A stretch of 17,018 bases of DNA from JBIQLO01 sp044464175. GTDB taxonomy: Bacteria; Planctomycetota; Phycisphaerae; Tepidisphaerales; Tepidisphaeraceae. Below the pieces are notes generated by a model, which searched no databases, had not been told where the DNA came from, and saw only the letters and a program-made list of their open reading frames with translations. Every line of letters begins with the position of its first letter. The first letter of the stretch is position 1. This document shows positions 1-6,495 of the stretch, in pieces. The translations under genes were made by a program, and so were the position numbers. The stretch covers positions 1 to 17,018 of the forward strand of contig JBIQLO010000076.1 in NCBI GenBank assembly GCA_044464175.1, in the 5' to 3' direction.

Positions 1-101
1 ATCACCCCCGCCGCCGTCCCCCCGTAGACGCACACATCCACATCCAGCGCCTCATCCGTCAACTCAATCCAAGAGGGAAGAAAATAGTGCAGCTTCGACA
101 T
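1..101 (-). CDS. FAD-dependent oxidoreductase, N-terminal fragment (cut by window edge)
   Basis: The minus strand reads from an ATG at 101-99 through 33 codons to the window edge with no stop. Residues 20-33 (L-D-V-D-V-C-V-Y-G-G-T-A-A-G-V region) form a beta strand followed by a G-G-T-A-A-G dinucleotide-binding loop. This is the start expected of the FAD-dependent oxidoreductases (PF12831-like) that are common in planctomycete glycan-degradation loci. A purine-rich stretch (GGAAAGAAG) precedes the ATG and could serve as a weak ribosome site. The gene diverges from the LacI-family regulator, so the two may share control. Only the first Rossmann strand and loop are visible, so the exact family and substrate cannot be set. 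Another Rossmann-fold flavoprotein is possible. Confidence 0.7.
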   Translation of the reverse strand, partial: MSKLHYFLPSWIELTDEALDVDVCVYGGTAAGV

Positions 102-203
102 TCGCTTCTTTCCAGGTAAAACCAACGCGGCCACCCCCGTCCATCGCCACCCACGACCAAGATTTTCACGATACGAAACAACCCACCCCCTGTCTAGCTG
201 CAC

Positions 204-221
204 GGGCGGCTTCGGCCGCCC
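204..221. other. GC stem-loop with UUCG tetraloop
   Basis: Seven perfect G/C pairs (204-210 with 215-221) enclose TTCG, an exceptionally stable RNA tetraloop. It lies in the divergent spacer just upstream of the regulator's -35 box. A T-rich stretch (ttttctt) follows about 13 bases later, too far for a classic intrinsic terminator. It may insulate the promoter or be a remnant repeat. No function is shown. Confidence 0.5.
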
Positions 222-238
222 CCTTGCCCGGAATTTTC

Positions 239-267
239 TTGACAACCCGAGCTCCCGGTTGTTAAAA
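239..267 (+). promoter_or_regulatory. sigma-70-like promoter of the lacI-family operon
   Basis: A perfect TTGACA -35 box (239-244) is followed by a 17-base spacer and a weak -10, TTAAAA (262-267, three of six consensus bases). Transcription would start near 274, inside the palindrome at 269-280. That makes any translation start upstream of that point unlikely. Confidence 0.5.
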
Positions 268-268
268 A

Positions 269-280
269 CTAATCGATTAG
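269..280. promoter_or_regulatory. LacI-family operator, perfect 12-bp palindrome
   Basis: CTAATCGATTAG is a perfect palindrome with a central CG, the geometry usual for LacI/GalR-family operators. It sits directly after the predicted -10 box and covers the expected transcription start, 27 bases before the regulator's ATG. Binding here would block transcription initiation of the regulator and the genes behind it. Autoregulation is an inference from position. No second copy was seen in the window. Confidence 0.6.
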
Positions 281-306
281 CATTTGCCGCCGTCAGGTGT
301 CCCGAT

Positions 307-1386
307 ATGCCGCCCCAAGCCCGAGCCCAACTTCGGATCCGCGACGTCGCCCAGACCCTCTCCCTCTCCTCCTGCACCGTCTCCAAAGCCCTCAGCGGCC
401 AGCCCGGCGTCCGCCCCGAAACCCGCCAGCGCGTCCTCACCGCCGCCCGCCGGCTCGGCTATGTCCTGGATCGCCAGGCCCAGACCCTCCGCAAAGGACG
501 CTCCCACACCATTGCCCTCCTCCTGCCCACCCTCGCCAATCCCGTCTATTCCGAAAACATGAAGGACATCTACCAGGCCGCCGCCCAGCGCGGGTTCGAG
601 GTCATGGTCACCAGCTATGAGCTGAACCACGACCGCCGCCTGGCCCTCTGCCGCGACATGATCGGCCGCCGCGTTGAGGGGATCATCATCCCCTGCGGCC
701 CCGACCAGACACCCCTGGCCATGCTGCGCGAGGCGGGGGTCGCCGTCCTCTATTTCGATCCGGCCGAGGATGCCGTTCCCGGCGCCGCCGTCCTCAAGGT
801 GGACCGCACCGAGGGCGTCCGCCTCCTGCTGCGCCACCTGCTGGACCTGGGCCACCGCCGCCCGCTGCTGGTGGGCAACTGGCATGTCGACCCGCGCCGA
901 ATGAAGGGCATCGCCCAGGCGCTGGCCCAGGCCGCCCGCCCGCCGGATGAATTCATCATGGCCTCCGAACATATCGGCGAGGAAATCATGCGCCGGGGCT
1001 ACGATCAGACCTTCGCCGTCTTCCAGGCCGACCCCCGCGCCGCCACCGCCGTCATGGCCAGCAACGACCAGGTCGCCATCGGCGCCATCGCCGCCCTCCA
1101 CACCCAGGGCCTCCGCGTCCCGGCCGACGTCTCCGTCACCGGCATGGACAACATCGCCGCCGCCGAATTCGCTATTCCTCCCCTCACCACCGAGTCCCGA
1201 ACCCATCTGCATCTGGGCCGCCATGCCGTGGAAATGCTCATCGGCATGATCGAAGGCCAGGTTCCCCCCGGCACCGGGCGCACCCTCACCCCCGAGCTGG
1301 TCGTGCGCCAGTCCACCGCGCCGGCCCCCATTCCTTCTCCGGACAAAAACCCCGTTTATGGAAGGAGCTTGTCATGTCCCGTCTGA
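307..1386 (+). CDS. LacI/GalR-family transcriptional regulator
   Basis: This 359-residue protein has a LacI-type helix-turn-helix at about residues 10-57 (I-R-D-V-A with V-S-K-A-L-S-G) and a hinge near 55-64. A periplasmic-binding-protein-like effector domain follows, ending with the family signature M-A-S-N-D-Q-V-A-I-G-A and V-T-G-M-D-N. It should bind an operator as a dimer and release it on binding a sugar or sugar derivative, which cannot be named. I chose ATG 307. The in-frame TTG at 259 lies upstream of the predicted transcription start and would add 16 residues made from operator sequence. Its 3' end overlaps the prepilin-like gene by 13 bases, which argues for one operon with the downstream secreted hydrolase. 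Fit to the family is good throughout. Confidence 0.93.
   Translation: MPPQARAQLRIRDVAQTLSLSSCTVSKALSGQPGVRPETRQRVLTAARRLGYVLDRQAQTLRKGRSHTIALLLPTLANPVYSENMKDIYQAAAQRGFEVMVTSYELNHDRRLALCRDMIGRRVEGIIIPCGPDQTPLAMLREAGVAVLYFDPAEDAVPGAAVLKVDRTEGVRLLLRHLLDLGHRRPLLVGNWHVDPRRMKGIAQALAQAARPPDEFIMASEHIGEEIMRRGYDQTFAVFQADPRAATAVMASNDQVAIGAIAALHTQGLRVPADVSVTGMDNIAAAEFAIPPLTTESRTHLHLGRHAVEMLIGMIEGQVPPGTGRTLTPELVVRQSTAPAPIPSPDKNPVYGRSLSCPV
1360..1367 (+). promoter_or_regulatory. Shine-Dalgarno inside lacI that sets the prepilin start
   Basis: GGAAGGAG lies 6 bases before ATG 1374, within the last codons of the regulator gene. Its strength fixes the overlapping start and so supports the unusually long prepilin leader. 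Confidence 0.75.
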
Positions 1387-2156
1387 AACAAGCGTCGAGT
1401 TTTTCTGTGGATGGCCTCGTTGAGGCCGTTGCCAAGCCGGCGACCTTGCCCTCGGACTACCGCGCTTTCACATTGGTAGAACTGCTGGTGGTCATTGGAA
1501 TCATCAGCGTCCTGATCGCGATGCTCCTGCCCGCCCTCAACAAGGCCCGCGAGGCGGCCAAGACCGTCCAATGCGCCTCCAACCTGCGCCAGATCGGCAT
1601 GGGCGTCCACATGTATGCCAATGAGAACCGCAACTATCTGGTTCCCGGGCGGGTCAACATGGCCGATTTCCGCTATTACAGTTGGCAATATCAGTTGGGC
1701 CGGCTCGGGGGCGGGGGGGACACTGGTTGGCAAAGCCGCGCCTATCTCTGCCCGTCCACGCCCGACCCCCAGGAGTGGGATGCATCCAGTCAATCGGGGT
1801 TCCTGGTGAAATGGCAGGGATATGCCTTCAATGACATGGTCCTCATGTACGCCTCGACCACCCACATGACGGTCAACTTTCACAAGCTCAACGAGGCAAA
1901 GCAGCCTTCATCGCTCATCCTTTTTCTCGACGGAACCAGCTATGACGTCCAACCCGCGGTGGCCGATTTCTGGTGGGGCGTCCTTCCCCTGACTCAGCAG
2001 CGCATCGCCGCGCGCCACAATCACGGAACCAATCTGCTGATGCTGGACGGCCATGTGGCATTTCACAGCGGCGGAAAATGGGAAAGACCCATCGACCGGC
2101 CTTTTGAATGGTCGCTGGATGGCCAGCGACACACCAACGTCCCGAAACCCTGGTGA
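1374..2156 (+). CDS. prepilin-type N-methylation / H-X9-DG domain protein (pseudopilin-like)
   Basis: This is a 260-residue protein. Residues 31-50 carry a class III (prepilin) signal: A31 then F-T-L-V-E-L-L-V-V, a hydrophobic helix, and the L-L-P-A-L-N-K-A-R-E-A-A stretch common in planctomycete pseudopilins. Near the C-terminus, R-H-N-H-G-T-N-L-L-M-L-D-G matches the H-X9-DG motif associated with prepilin processing. Prepilin peptidase would cut before F32, with Glu36 at +5. Two oddities: the -1 residue is Ala rather than the canonical Gly, and the leader is 31 residues long and includes a peptide (V-D-G-L-V-E-A-V-A) that recurs in the window. The product is probably a membrane-anchored pilus-like or surface protein. 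Its position between a LacI regulator and a secreted hydrolase suggests a role in handling a carbohydrate at the cell surface. That role is inferred. Confidence 0.9.
   Translation: MSRLKQASSFSVDGLVEAVAKPATLPSDYRAFTLVELLVVIGIISVLIAMLLPALNKAREAAKTVQCASNLRQIGMGVHMYANENRNYLVPGRVNMADFRYYSWQYQLGRLGGGGDTGWQSRAYLCPSTPDPQEWDASSQSGFLVKWQGYAFNDMVLMYASTTHMTVNFHKLNEAKQPSSLILFLDGTSYDVQPAVADFWWGVLPLTQQRIAARHNHGTNLLMLDGHVAFHSGGKWERPIDRPFEWSLDGQRHTNVPKPW
1405..1432 (+). repeat. 28-bp near-repeat, copy 1 (inside prepilin leader)
   Basis: This block matches 9874-9901 at 25 of 28 positions, with an uninterrupted identical core CGTTGAGGCCGTTGC. Here it encodes V-D-G-L-V-E-A-V-A in the leader of the prepilin-like protein. 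Two of the three differences are synonymous in the shared reading frame. Confidence 0.5.
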
Positions 2157-2206
2157 ATCTTCGGCCCGGGCCGTGAATCCAATCGACTCCTGCGGAGAAC
2201 CCCCAT

Positions 2207-5200
2207 ATGCGGAACTGGCGCACAACCAAACCGGCCGGCGGAGTGCCGGCGGCGATCGCGGTCTGCCTCCTGACCGCCACGACGGCCCTGGCCTCCAATC
2301 TTCTGGGCGGCGGCAACGCCGAGCAGGTCCTCAAGTCCTGGAAGACCTACCCCCAGGGCAGACACACCCTCAGCATCGATCCCATTGCCGGGCGCCGGGA
2401 CAAGCCCGCCGCCTTCTTCCACCTCGCCGCCGCCCAATCGTCGGCCACCGCCTACACCTACGCCCGCCTGACTCCCTTGCATGTCTATGCGCTGGACCTC
2501 TGGTACAAGCCCGCCCTTAAGCAGATCACCAATCAGACGCAATTCAGCCTGACCCTCAACTTCAACAAGAAAGGGGGCCCCAACGGCAGCGCTGGACGGC
2601 TCAGGATCGACCTGCCCCTCGAGGGCGCTCCCGCCTGGCGGCATCACCAGACCCTCGTGGTTGCCCCGGCCGATGCGGTCACCGCGCAAGTAGTCCTGGG
2701 TCTCAAGGCGACCGACGGCGGGGTCTGGATCGATGAGATTCAGTTGAACGACGCCACCGAAGCGGCCATCCCACGCATCACCGCTCCGCCCACCCTCGAC
2801 GGCAAACTCGATGACCCCGTCTGGAAATCCGCCACGCTCCTGGCCGGCTTCTGGCCCTCCGACAAACCCACCCAGCAGGCCTCCGCCCTCACCACCGCAT
2901 GGATGGCCTACGATGACGACAACCTCTACATCGCCTTCCGCAATGAGGACCCCAATCTCGACCACCTTCGCGCAAGCGTCACTCAGCGCGATGGCAACCT
3001 CTGGTCCGATGACTGCGTGGAAGTCTTCATCGTTCCCCCCGAGGCCCATGGCGTTCACCTGAGTGTCAACAGCCTCAACACCCAGGGCGATCTGGCGCTG
3101 GTCCCCAATGCCGCCGGCGACATCAAGCAGGACAAATCCTGGAACGGCCAGTGGCAAAGCGCGGTGGCCAAAACCTCTGATGCCTGGAGCGTGGAGATGA
3201 AAATCCCCTTCACCACGCTCAAGGCCCATCCCAAAGCGGGCGCCCAGTGGAAGATCAACCTTTGCCGCGAACGTTACACCGGCCTGCCCCATTTCACGCA
3301 TTGGAACCGCGCCACCGGCGGATTTGCCAACCTTGAGAAATTCGCCACCCTGCGCTTCGAGCAGGGCGGGGCGACACTCCTCCGCTTCGTCGAGGACCTG
3401 TCGCGCAACCCCCTGGCCATCGAACGCCCCAACCCCCGGTTCCAGTCCCTTCTGGGCGAAAATCCTGGAAATTATCCGGTCAGCTCCTGGTCCAACGACA
3501 TGTACCTGAGCCAATATCCCGATCCGATCAAAAAGAAGTACTCGGCCCAGACATGGAAGCCGCGCGCTTATGAATTTCTGGAGAAGTGGGGCAGGGCGGG
3601 CATGGACGGCCCGGCCTTTCCCTGGGCCCCGATGGCGCAAAACCTGGGCTGGGAGATGGTCCAGAAACTGCACGAGCAGTTTGGCATGCGCTATCGGCTG
3701 GTCATCCTCAACTCCTCCCTCGACCGCAAGGCCCGCCAGAATGGCGCCAAATGGTTCTTTCCCGACGGCGACCGCAAGCGCGTCGCCATCATCGACCCCA
3801 AGCTGCTGGAAGCCATCGAATCCTTCGCCGGGAAGTGGGTTCACGACAACCCTCGCGCCCTGGAGCTGATCCACTCGATCGAAGGTATTGACGAGCCGAG
3901 CAACGGCCTCCTCGCCACCTTCAGCCCCACCAAGCGCCCCGACATGACCGCGGACCTGGCCCTTCTGGATCAGCAGATCCGCCAGAAGTTCGGCCACGGC
4001 AAATTCGGCCTGTACGATGACTATGCCCCCGCCGACGAGACAACGCCCTTCAAGCGCATCGCCTTTTTGAAATGGTGGAATCACAATCTGGCCGACGCCA
4101 TCGGCCGCCTCCAGCTCTTTTTCAAGAAGCTCACCCCCGACAAGCCCTTCATGGGCTTCGACATCAATTCCGTCAGCGCCATGAATCCCACCGATATCAC
4201 GCTCCTGAGCCCCCACACCGACTGGGCCTCCACCGACCCCTATCCCACCGCCACCCTCGCCCTTTACGGCCGTGCCCGCGCCCTCTATCACACCGGCTTC
4301 ACCACCAAGCTGCTCAAAGACCTCGGCCAAAAGCCCCTGCGCGTCATCTGTCAGGGGTTCATCTACTATGGTCGCGGACCCACCCCCGCCGACGTCCGCG
4401 AATGGGCCTCCCAGGCCCTCAAGAATGGCGCGGATGGATTGATGTGGTACGAATCCGGCCCGGCCAATCTGACCATTCCCGAAGCCTACGACGAAACCAT
4501 CCGCATCAACGGCCTGGTCCACCGGATGAACAAACTCGAACTGCCCAAACAGACCCACACCGCCATCTTCTTCTCCCAGGTCGACCGCTGGGGCCGCGAT
4601 GACAAGCCGATGGACGCCGCCTACACCCTCTATACCCTCCTGGGCGAGCGCCTCGGCTCCTGGTTCAATTTCGTCAGCGACACCCAGCTGTCCCGCAATC
4701 CCGCGGCCCTGGATGATTACACCCTGATTTACCTCCCGAGCCTGACCTATGTGGATCGACCCGTCGCCCAGCGCCTGATCGATCGCGCCAGGGCCGGCGC
4801 GACGCTGGTCATCTTCGATCCCCAGGCCTTTACCTGGGCCACCGACGGCTCGCGCCTCTCCGATCTGCGCCAAAGCGCCGGCGGGGCGCCGCTTGACGCG
4901 CTGCGCCATGAAACCACGCTCCTGCCGCCCCCCAATCCAGCGCCGGGCCGAATCACCCCGAACGCCCCTCTCCCCCTGACGCCGCTGGGAACGGGCCCGG
5001 ACAAGGGCCGGATGGAGGCATTCACACTCGGGACCCTGCCCGGCGAGGCCGCCGTGATCGCCACCTATGCCGACGGCGCGCCGGCCGCCTATCAGGTCCC
5101 CGTGGGCAAAGGATCGGTGATTTGGTTCGCCGCCCAGCCCTTCGGCAACGCCGATCTGGTCCTCCAGAACACCCCCTGGCAACCCTTCCTCGCCGCCTTG

Positions 5201-5296
5201 GCCGCCCGGGCTCACGAGAAAACCGACCTCCCTCTCTGGCATTTCCTCATCCCGCCCCCCACCTCCAACCCCGCAGGGCAGGCTTCGAATCCATAA
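2207..5296 (+). CDS. secreted multidomain protein: CBM-like + CBM9-like + putative glycoside hydrolase barrel
   Basis: This is a 1029-residue protein. Residues 1-29 form a Sec signal peptide ending A-L-A before Ser30. Residues 30-181 resemble a CBM4/9-type jelly roll (early G-G-N...S-W, late G-V-W-I-D-E-I-Q-L). Residues about 190-385 fit a CBM9-like domain (T-L-D-G-K-L-D-D-P-V-W-K; Y-D-D-D-N-L-Y-I-A-F; D-D-C-V-E-V-F-I). Residues about 425-775 look like a TIM barrel, with acidic candidates Glu563 (I-D-E-P-S-N-G) and Glu749 (W-Y-E-S-G). Residues about 783-1000 resemble the glutamine-amidotransferase-like trimerisation domain of GH42-type enzymes (Y-L-P-S-L...G-A-T-L-V-I-F-D). It probably binds and cleaves an extracellular glycan. 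No GH family can be assigned by eye and the catalytic residues are guesses. GGAG at 2194-2197 fixes the start. It is the last gene of the lacI operon. Confidence 0.8.
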   Translation: MRNWRTTKPAGGVPAAIAVCLLTATTALASNLLGGGNAEQVLKSWKTYPQGRHTLSIDPIAGRRDKPAAFFHLAAAQSSATAYTYARLTPLHVYALDLWYKPALKQITNQTQFSLTLNFNKKGGPNGSAGRLRIDLPLEGAPAWRHHQTLVVAPADAVTAQVVLGLKATDGGVWIDEIQLNDATEAAIPRITAPPTLDGKLDDPVWKSATLLAGFWPSDKPTQQASALTTAWMAYDDDNLYIAFRNEDPNLDHLRASVTQRDGNLWSDDCVEVFIVPPEAHGVHLSVNSLNTQGDLALVPNAAGDIKQDKSWNGQWQSAVAKTSDAWSVEMKIPFTTLKAHPKAGAQWKINLCRERYTGLPHFTHWNRATGGFANLEKFATLRFEQGGATLLRFVEDLSRNPLAIERPNPRFQSLLGENPGNYPVSSWSNDMYLSQYPDPIKKKYSAQTWKPRAYEFLEKWGRAGMDGPAFPWAPMAQNLGWEMVQKLHEQFGMRYRLVILNSSLDRKARQNGAKWFFPDGDRKRVAIIDPKLLEAIESFAGKWVHDNPRALELIHSIEGIDEPSNGLLATFSPTKRPDMTADLALLDQQIRQKFGHGKFGLYDDYAPADETTPFKRIAFLKWWNHNLADAIGRLQLFFKKLTPDKPFMGFDINSVSAMNPTDITLLSPHTDWASTDPYPTATLALYGRARALYHTGFTTKLLKDLGQKPLRVICQGFIYYGRGPTPADVREWASQALKNGADGLMWYESGPANLTIPEAYDETIRINGLVHRMNKLELPKQTHTAIFFSQVDRWGRDDKPMDAAYTLYTLLGERLGSWFNFVSDTQLSRNPAALDDYTLIYLPSLTYVDRPVAQRLIDRARAGATLVIFDPQAFTWATDGSRLSDLRQSAGGAPLDALRHETTLLPPPNPAPGRITPNAPLPLTPLGTGPDKGRMEAFTLGTLPGEAAVIATYADGAPAAYQVPVGKGSVIWFAAQPFGNADLVLQNTPWQPFLAALAARAHEKTDLPLWHFLIPPPTSNPAGQASNP

Positions 5297-5308
5297 CCTC
5301 CGTTCATT

Positions 5309-5338
5309 CCCTCCCCCAATGGACTCAATGGGGGAGGG
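5309..5338 (+). terminator. stem-loop after the glycoside hydrolase gene
   Basis: CCCTCCCCCA (5309-5318) pairs perfectly with TGGGGGAGGG (5329-5338) around a 10-base loop, starting 13 bases after the stop codon. No T-tract follows, so it is terminator-like rather than a textbook intrinsic terminator. The position at an operon end supports a 3'-end role. Confidence 0.45.
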
Positions 5339-5381
5339 CAGCGAGGGGGGCGAACGATTGAACGATTACCGCAAAAATTAC

Positions 5382-5410
5382 TTGACAAAACCCGAACAAA
5401 AAGCTATGCT
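5382..5410 (+). promoter_or_regulatory. sigma-70-like promoter of sodA
   Basis: TTGACA (5382-5387), a 17-base spacer and TATGCT (5405-5410, four of six consensus bases) make this the best promoter match in the window. It lies in an A-rich island that contrasts with the surrounding sequence. Transcription from here would give a 5' leader of roughly 335-340 bases before the dismutase ATG. Confidence 0.65.
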
Positions 5411-5509
5411 CCCCATCATGCAATCTCCCATCCATCATGACCTGTTCACTCCCTTACCCTATCCCTTCACCCCCTTCGTGCCTCCATGCCTCCATCCCTT
5501 CCCCAACGA

Positions 5510-5522
5510 CCAACGAACCCAA
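5510..5522 (+). repeat. CCAACGAACCCAA element, short copy
   Basis: This 13-base core is identical to positions 5598-5610 and to the minus strand at 17002-16990. It is followed by a degraded continuation (TCGAACCAAACCCAATCC). It appears to be an additional partial member of the leader repeat. Confidence 0.5.
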
Positions 5523-5589
5523 TCGAACCAAACCCAATCCCCCCCTGGCGCTATCAAAAACAACGATTTTCCCCCCGAACCCAAGATGC

Positions 5590-5613
5590 CGTATTTCCCA
5601 ACGAACCCAACCC
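5590..5613 (+). repeat. 24-bp leader repeat, copy in sodA leader
   Basis: The 24 bases are identical to the minus strand at 17010-16987, in the leader of the GH172-like gene, and run in the same direction relative to each gene. Key parts are CGTATTTCCC followed by AACGAACCCAACCC. Similar C-rich sequence with CCCGAATCCC and AACCCCAA continues on the 3' side of both copies. Both copies read V-F-P-N-E-P-N-P in one frame. Confidence 0.7.
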
Positions 5614-5754
5614 TCCCCGATTCCCGAATCCCGCAACCCCAATCCTGCCCCCCGCTTCCCCAGTTGACGCCCTGTCCCCGACGGCATACCCTCTCCCCGG
5701 CAGGATCATTCATCCCGCAGGTTTCTTAACTCTCTATCTTGAAGGAGGTTCGTC

Positions 5755-6357
5755 ATGGCATTTCAACTCCCCCCGTTGCCTTATCCGGCCGACGCCCTGG
5801 AGCCGTCGATCGATAAGCAGACCATGGAAATCCACCACGGCAAGCACCACGCGGCCTATGTGAATAACCTGAATAAAGCCCTCGAATCCGCCCCCGAACT
5901 CCAGAGCAAATCCCTCGAGGAGCTTCTGGCCAACAACTGCGCCATCGTCCCGGAAAACATCCGCACCGCCGTCCGCAACAACGCCGGCGGCCACGCCAAC
6001 CACACCATGTTCTGGCAGATCATGGGCCCCAAGGCCGGCGGCGCCCCCTCCGGCGCTCTGGCCCAGGCGATCAACAGCACCTTCGGCTCCTTCGACCAGT
6101 TCAAAACCCAGTTCGCTGACGCCGCCGCCAAGCGCTTCGGCTCCGGATGGGCGTGGCTGGTCAAGAACGGCGGCAAGCTGGAGATCATCTCCACCCCCAA
6201 CCAGGACAGCCCCCTGATGGCTGGCCAGCACCCCATCCTCGGCGTCGATGTCTGGGAGCATGCCTATTACCTCAAGTACCAGAACCGCCGCCCCGACTAC
6301 CTCACCGCCTGGTGGAACGTCGTCAACTGGAGCGAGGTCGAAAAGCGGTTCAAGTAA
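5755..6357 (+). CDS. sodA: superoxide dismutase, Mn type
   Basis: This cytoplasmic enzyme converts superoxide to oxygen and hydrogen peroxide. The 200 residues match the full length of the Fe/Mn family. Predicted metal ligands are His27 (I-H-H-G-K-H-H), His83 (A-N-H-T-M-F-W), Asp165 and His169 (D-V-W-E-H-A-Y-Y). Gly78-Gly79 ahead of the second ligand and Gln150 (N-Q-D-S-P-L-M) are the arrangement of Mn enzymes. Fe enzymes carry the active-site Gln in the earlier position. No signal peptide is present. The start is fixed by AAGGAGG, 6 bases before the ATG. It appears to be a single-gene transcript, with its own promoter about 345 bases upstream and a long inverted repeat downstream. Cambialistic metal use cannot be excluded. 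Confidence 0.97.
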   Translation: MAFQLPPLPYPADALEPSIDKQTMEIHHGKHHAAYVNNLNKALESAPELQSKSLEELLANNCAIVPENIRTAVRNNAGGHANHTMFWQIMGPKAGGAPSGALAQAINSTFGSFDQFKTQFADAAAKRFGSGWAWLVKNGGKLEIISTPNQDSPLMAGQHPILGVDVWEHAYYLKYQNRRPDYLTAWWNVVNWSEVEKRFK

Positions 6358-6372
6358 CCCCTGGGCTGTTGA

Positions 6373-6424
6373 CCGTTGGCCGTTGACCGAACCATCCCCG
6401 CATGCTTCGGACAACGGCCAACGG
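6373..6424. repeat. 13-bp inverted repeat downstream of sodA
   Basis: CCGTTGGCCGTTG (6373-6385) pairs perfectly with CAACGGCCAACGG (6412-6424) across a 26-base loop. Each arm is made of short CGTTG/CAACG repeats, and imperfect units flank them (GTTGACC on the left, GGCAAACGGCC on the right). It could be a 3'-end structure for sodA or a dispersed intergenic repeat. No T-tract follows. Confidence 0.5.
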
Positions 6425-6495
6425 CAAACGGCCGATAAATTTGCAATTCTCCCATCAGAATCTAGGCTTTTATCGGTTTCAAGACGCGAGGTTGC

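Larger units (their letters stand above)
5411..5754 (+). other. long C-rich, G-poor leader of sodA (no gene)
   Basis: There is no credible gene here. By hand count, 5461-5640 contains about 48% C and only about 10% G. Runs of CCC, CCAA and CGAACCC recur, giving reading frames full of Pro, Asn and Thr that look like artefacts of low complexity. The stretch contains copies of the CCAACGAACCCAA element (5510-5522 and 5598-5610) and ends with a strong AAGGAGG ribosome site at 5742-5748. If transcribed from 5382-5410 it would be a long, mostly unpaired leader. Confidence 0.6.

Noticed and set aside
259..306. TTG start for the LacI-family regulator
   Set aside because: It lies before the predicted transcription start, has no ribosome site, and the added residues would be encoded by the operator.
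2063..5242. Minus-strand open frame of 1059 residues opposite the secreted hydrolase
   Set aside because: It mirrors the real gene almost end to end, is made of Gly/Ala/Val/Glu-rich sequence and lacks recognisable motifs. Long antisense frames are expected in GC-rich genes with C-ending codons.
5510..5613. CRISPR-like array in the repeated leader
   Set aside because: The copies are irregularly spaced and degenerate, with no spacer structure and no cas genes nearby.
5319..5863. Several plus- and minus-strand frames of 76-136 residues in the sodA leader
   Set aside because: They are Pro/Asn/Thr-rich low-complexity products of C-rich DNA with no ribosome sites. One runs into the sodA coding region in another frame.
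6441..6468. TTGCAA-N16-TAGGCT as a promoter for the exoribonuclease gene
   Set aside because: It matches only four and three of six consensus bases, too weak to call without transcript data.
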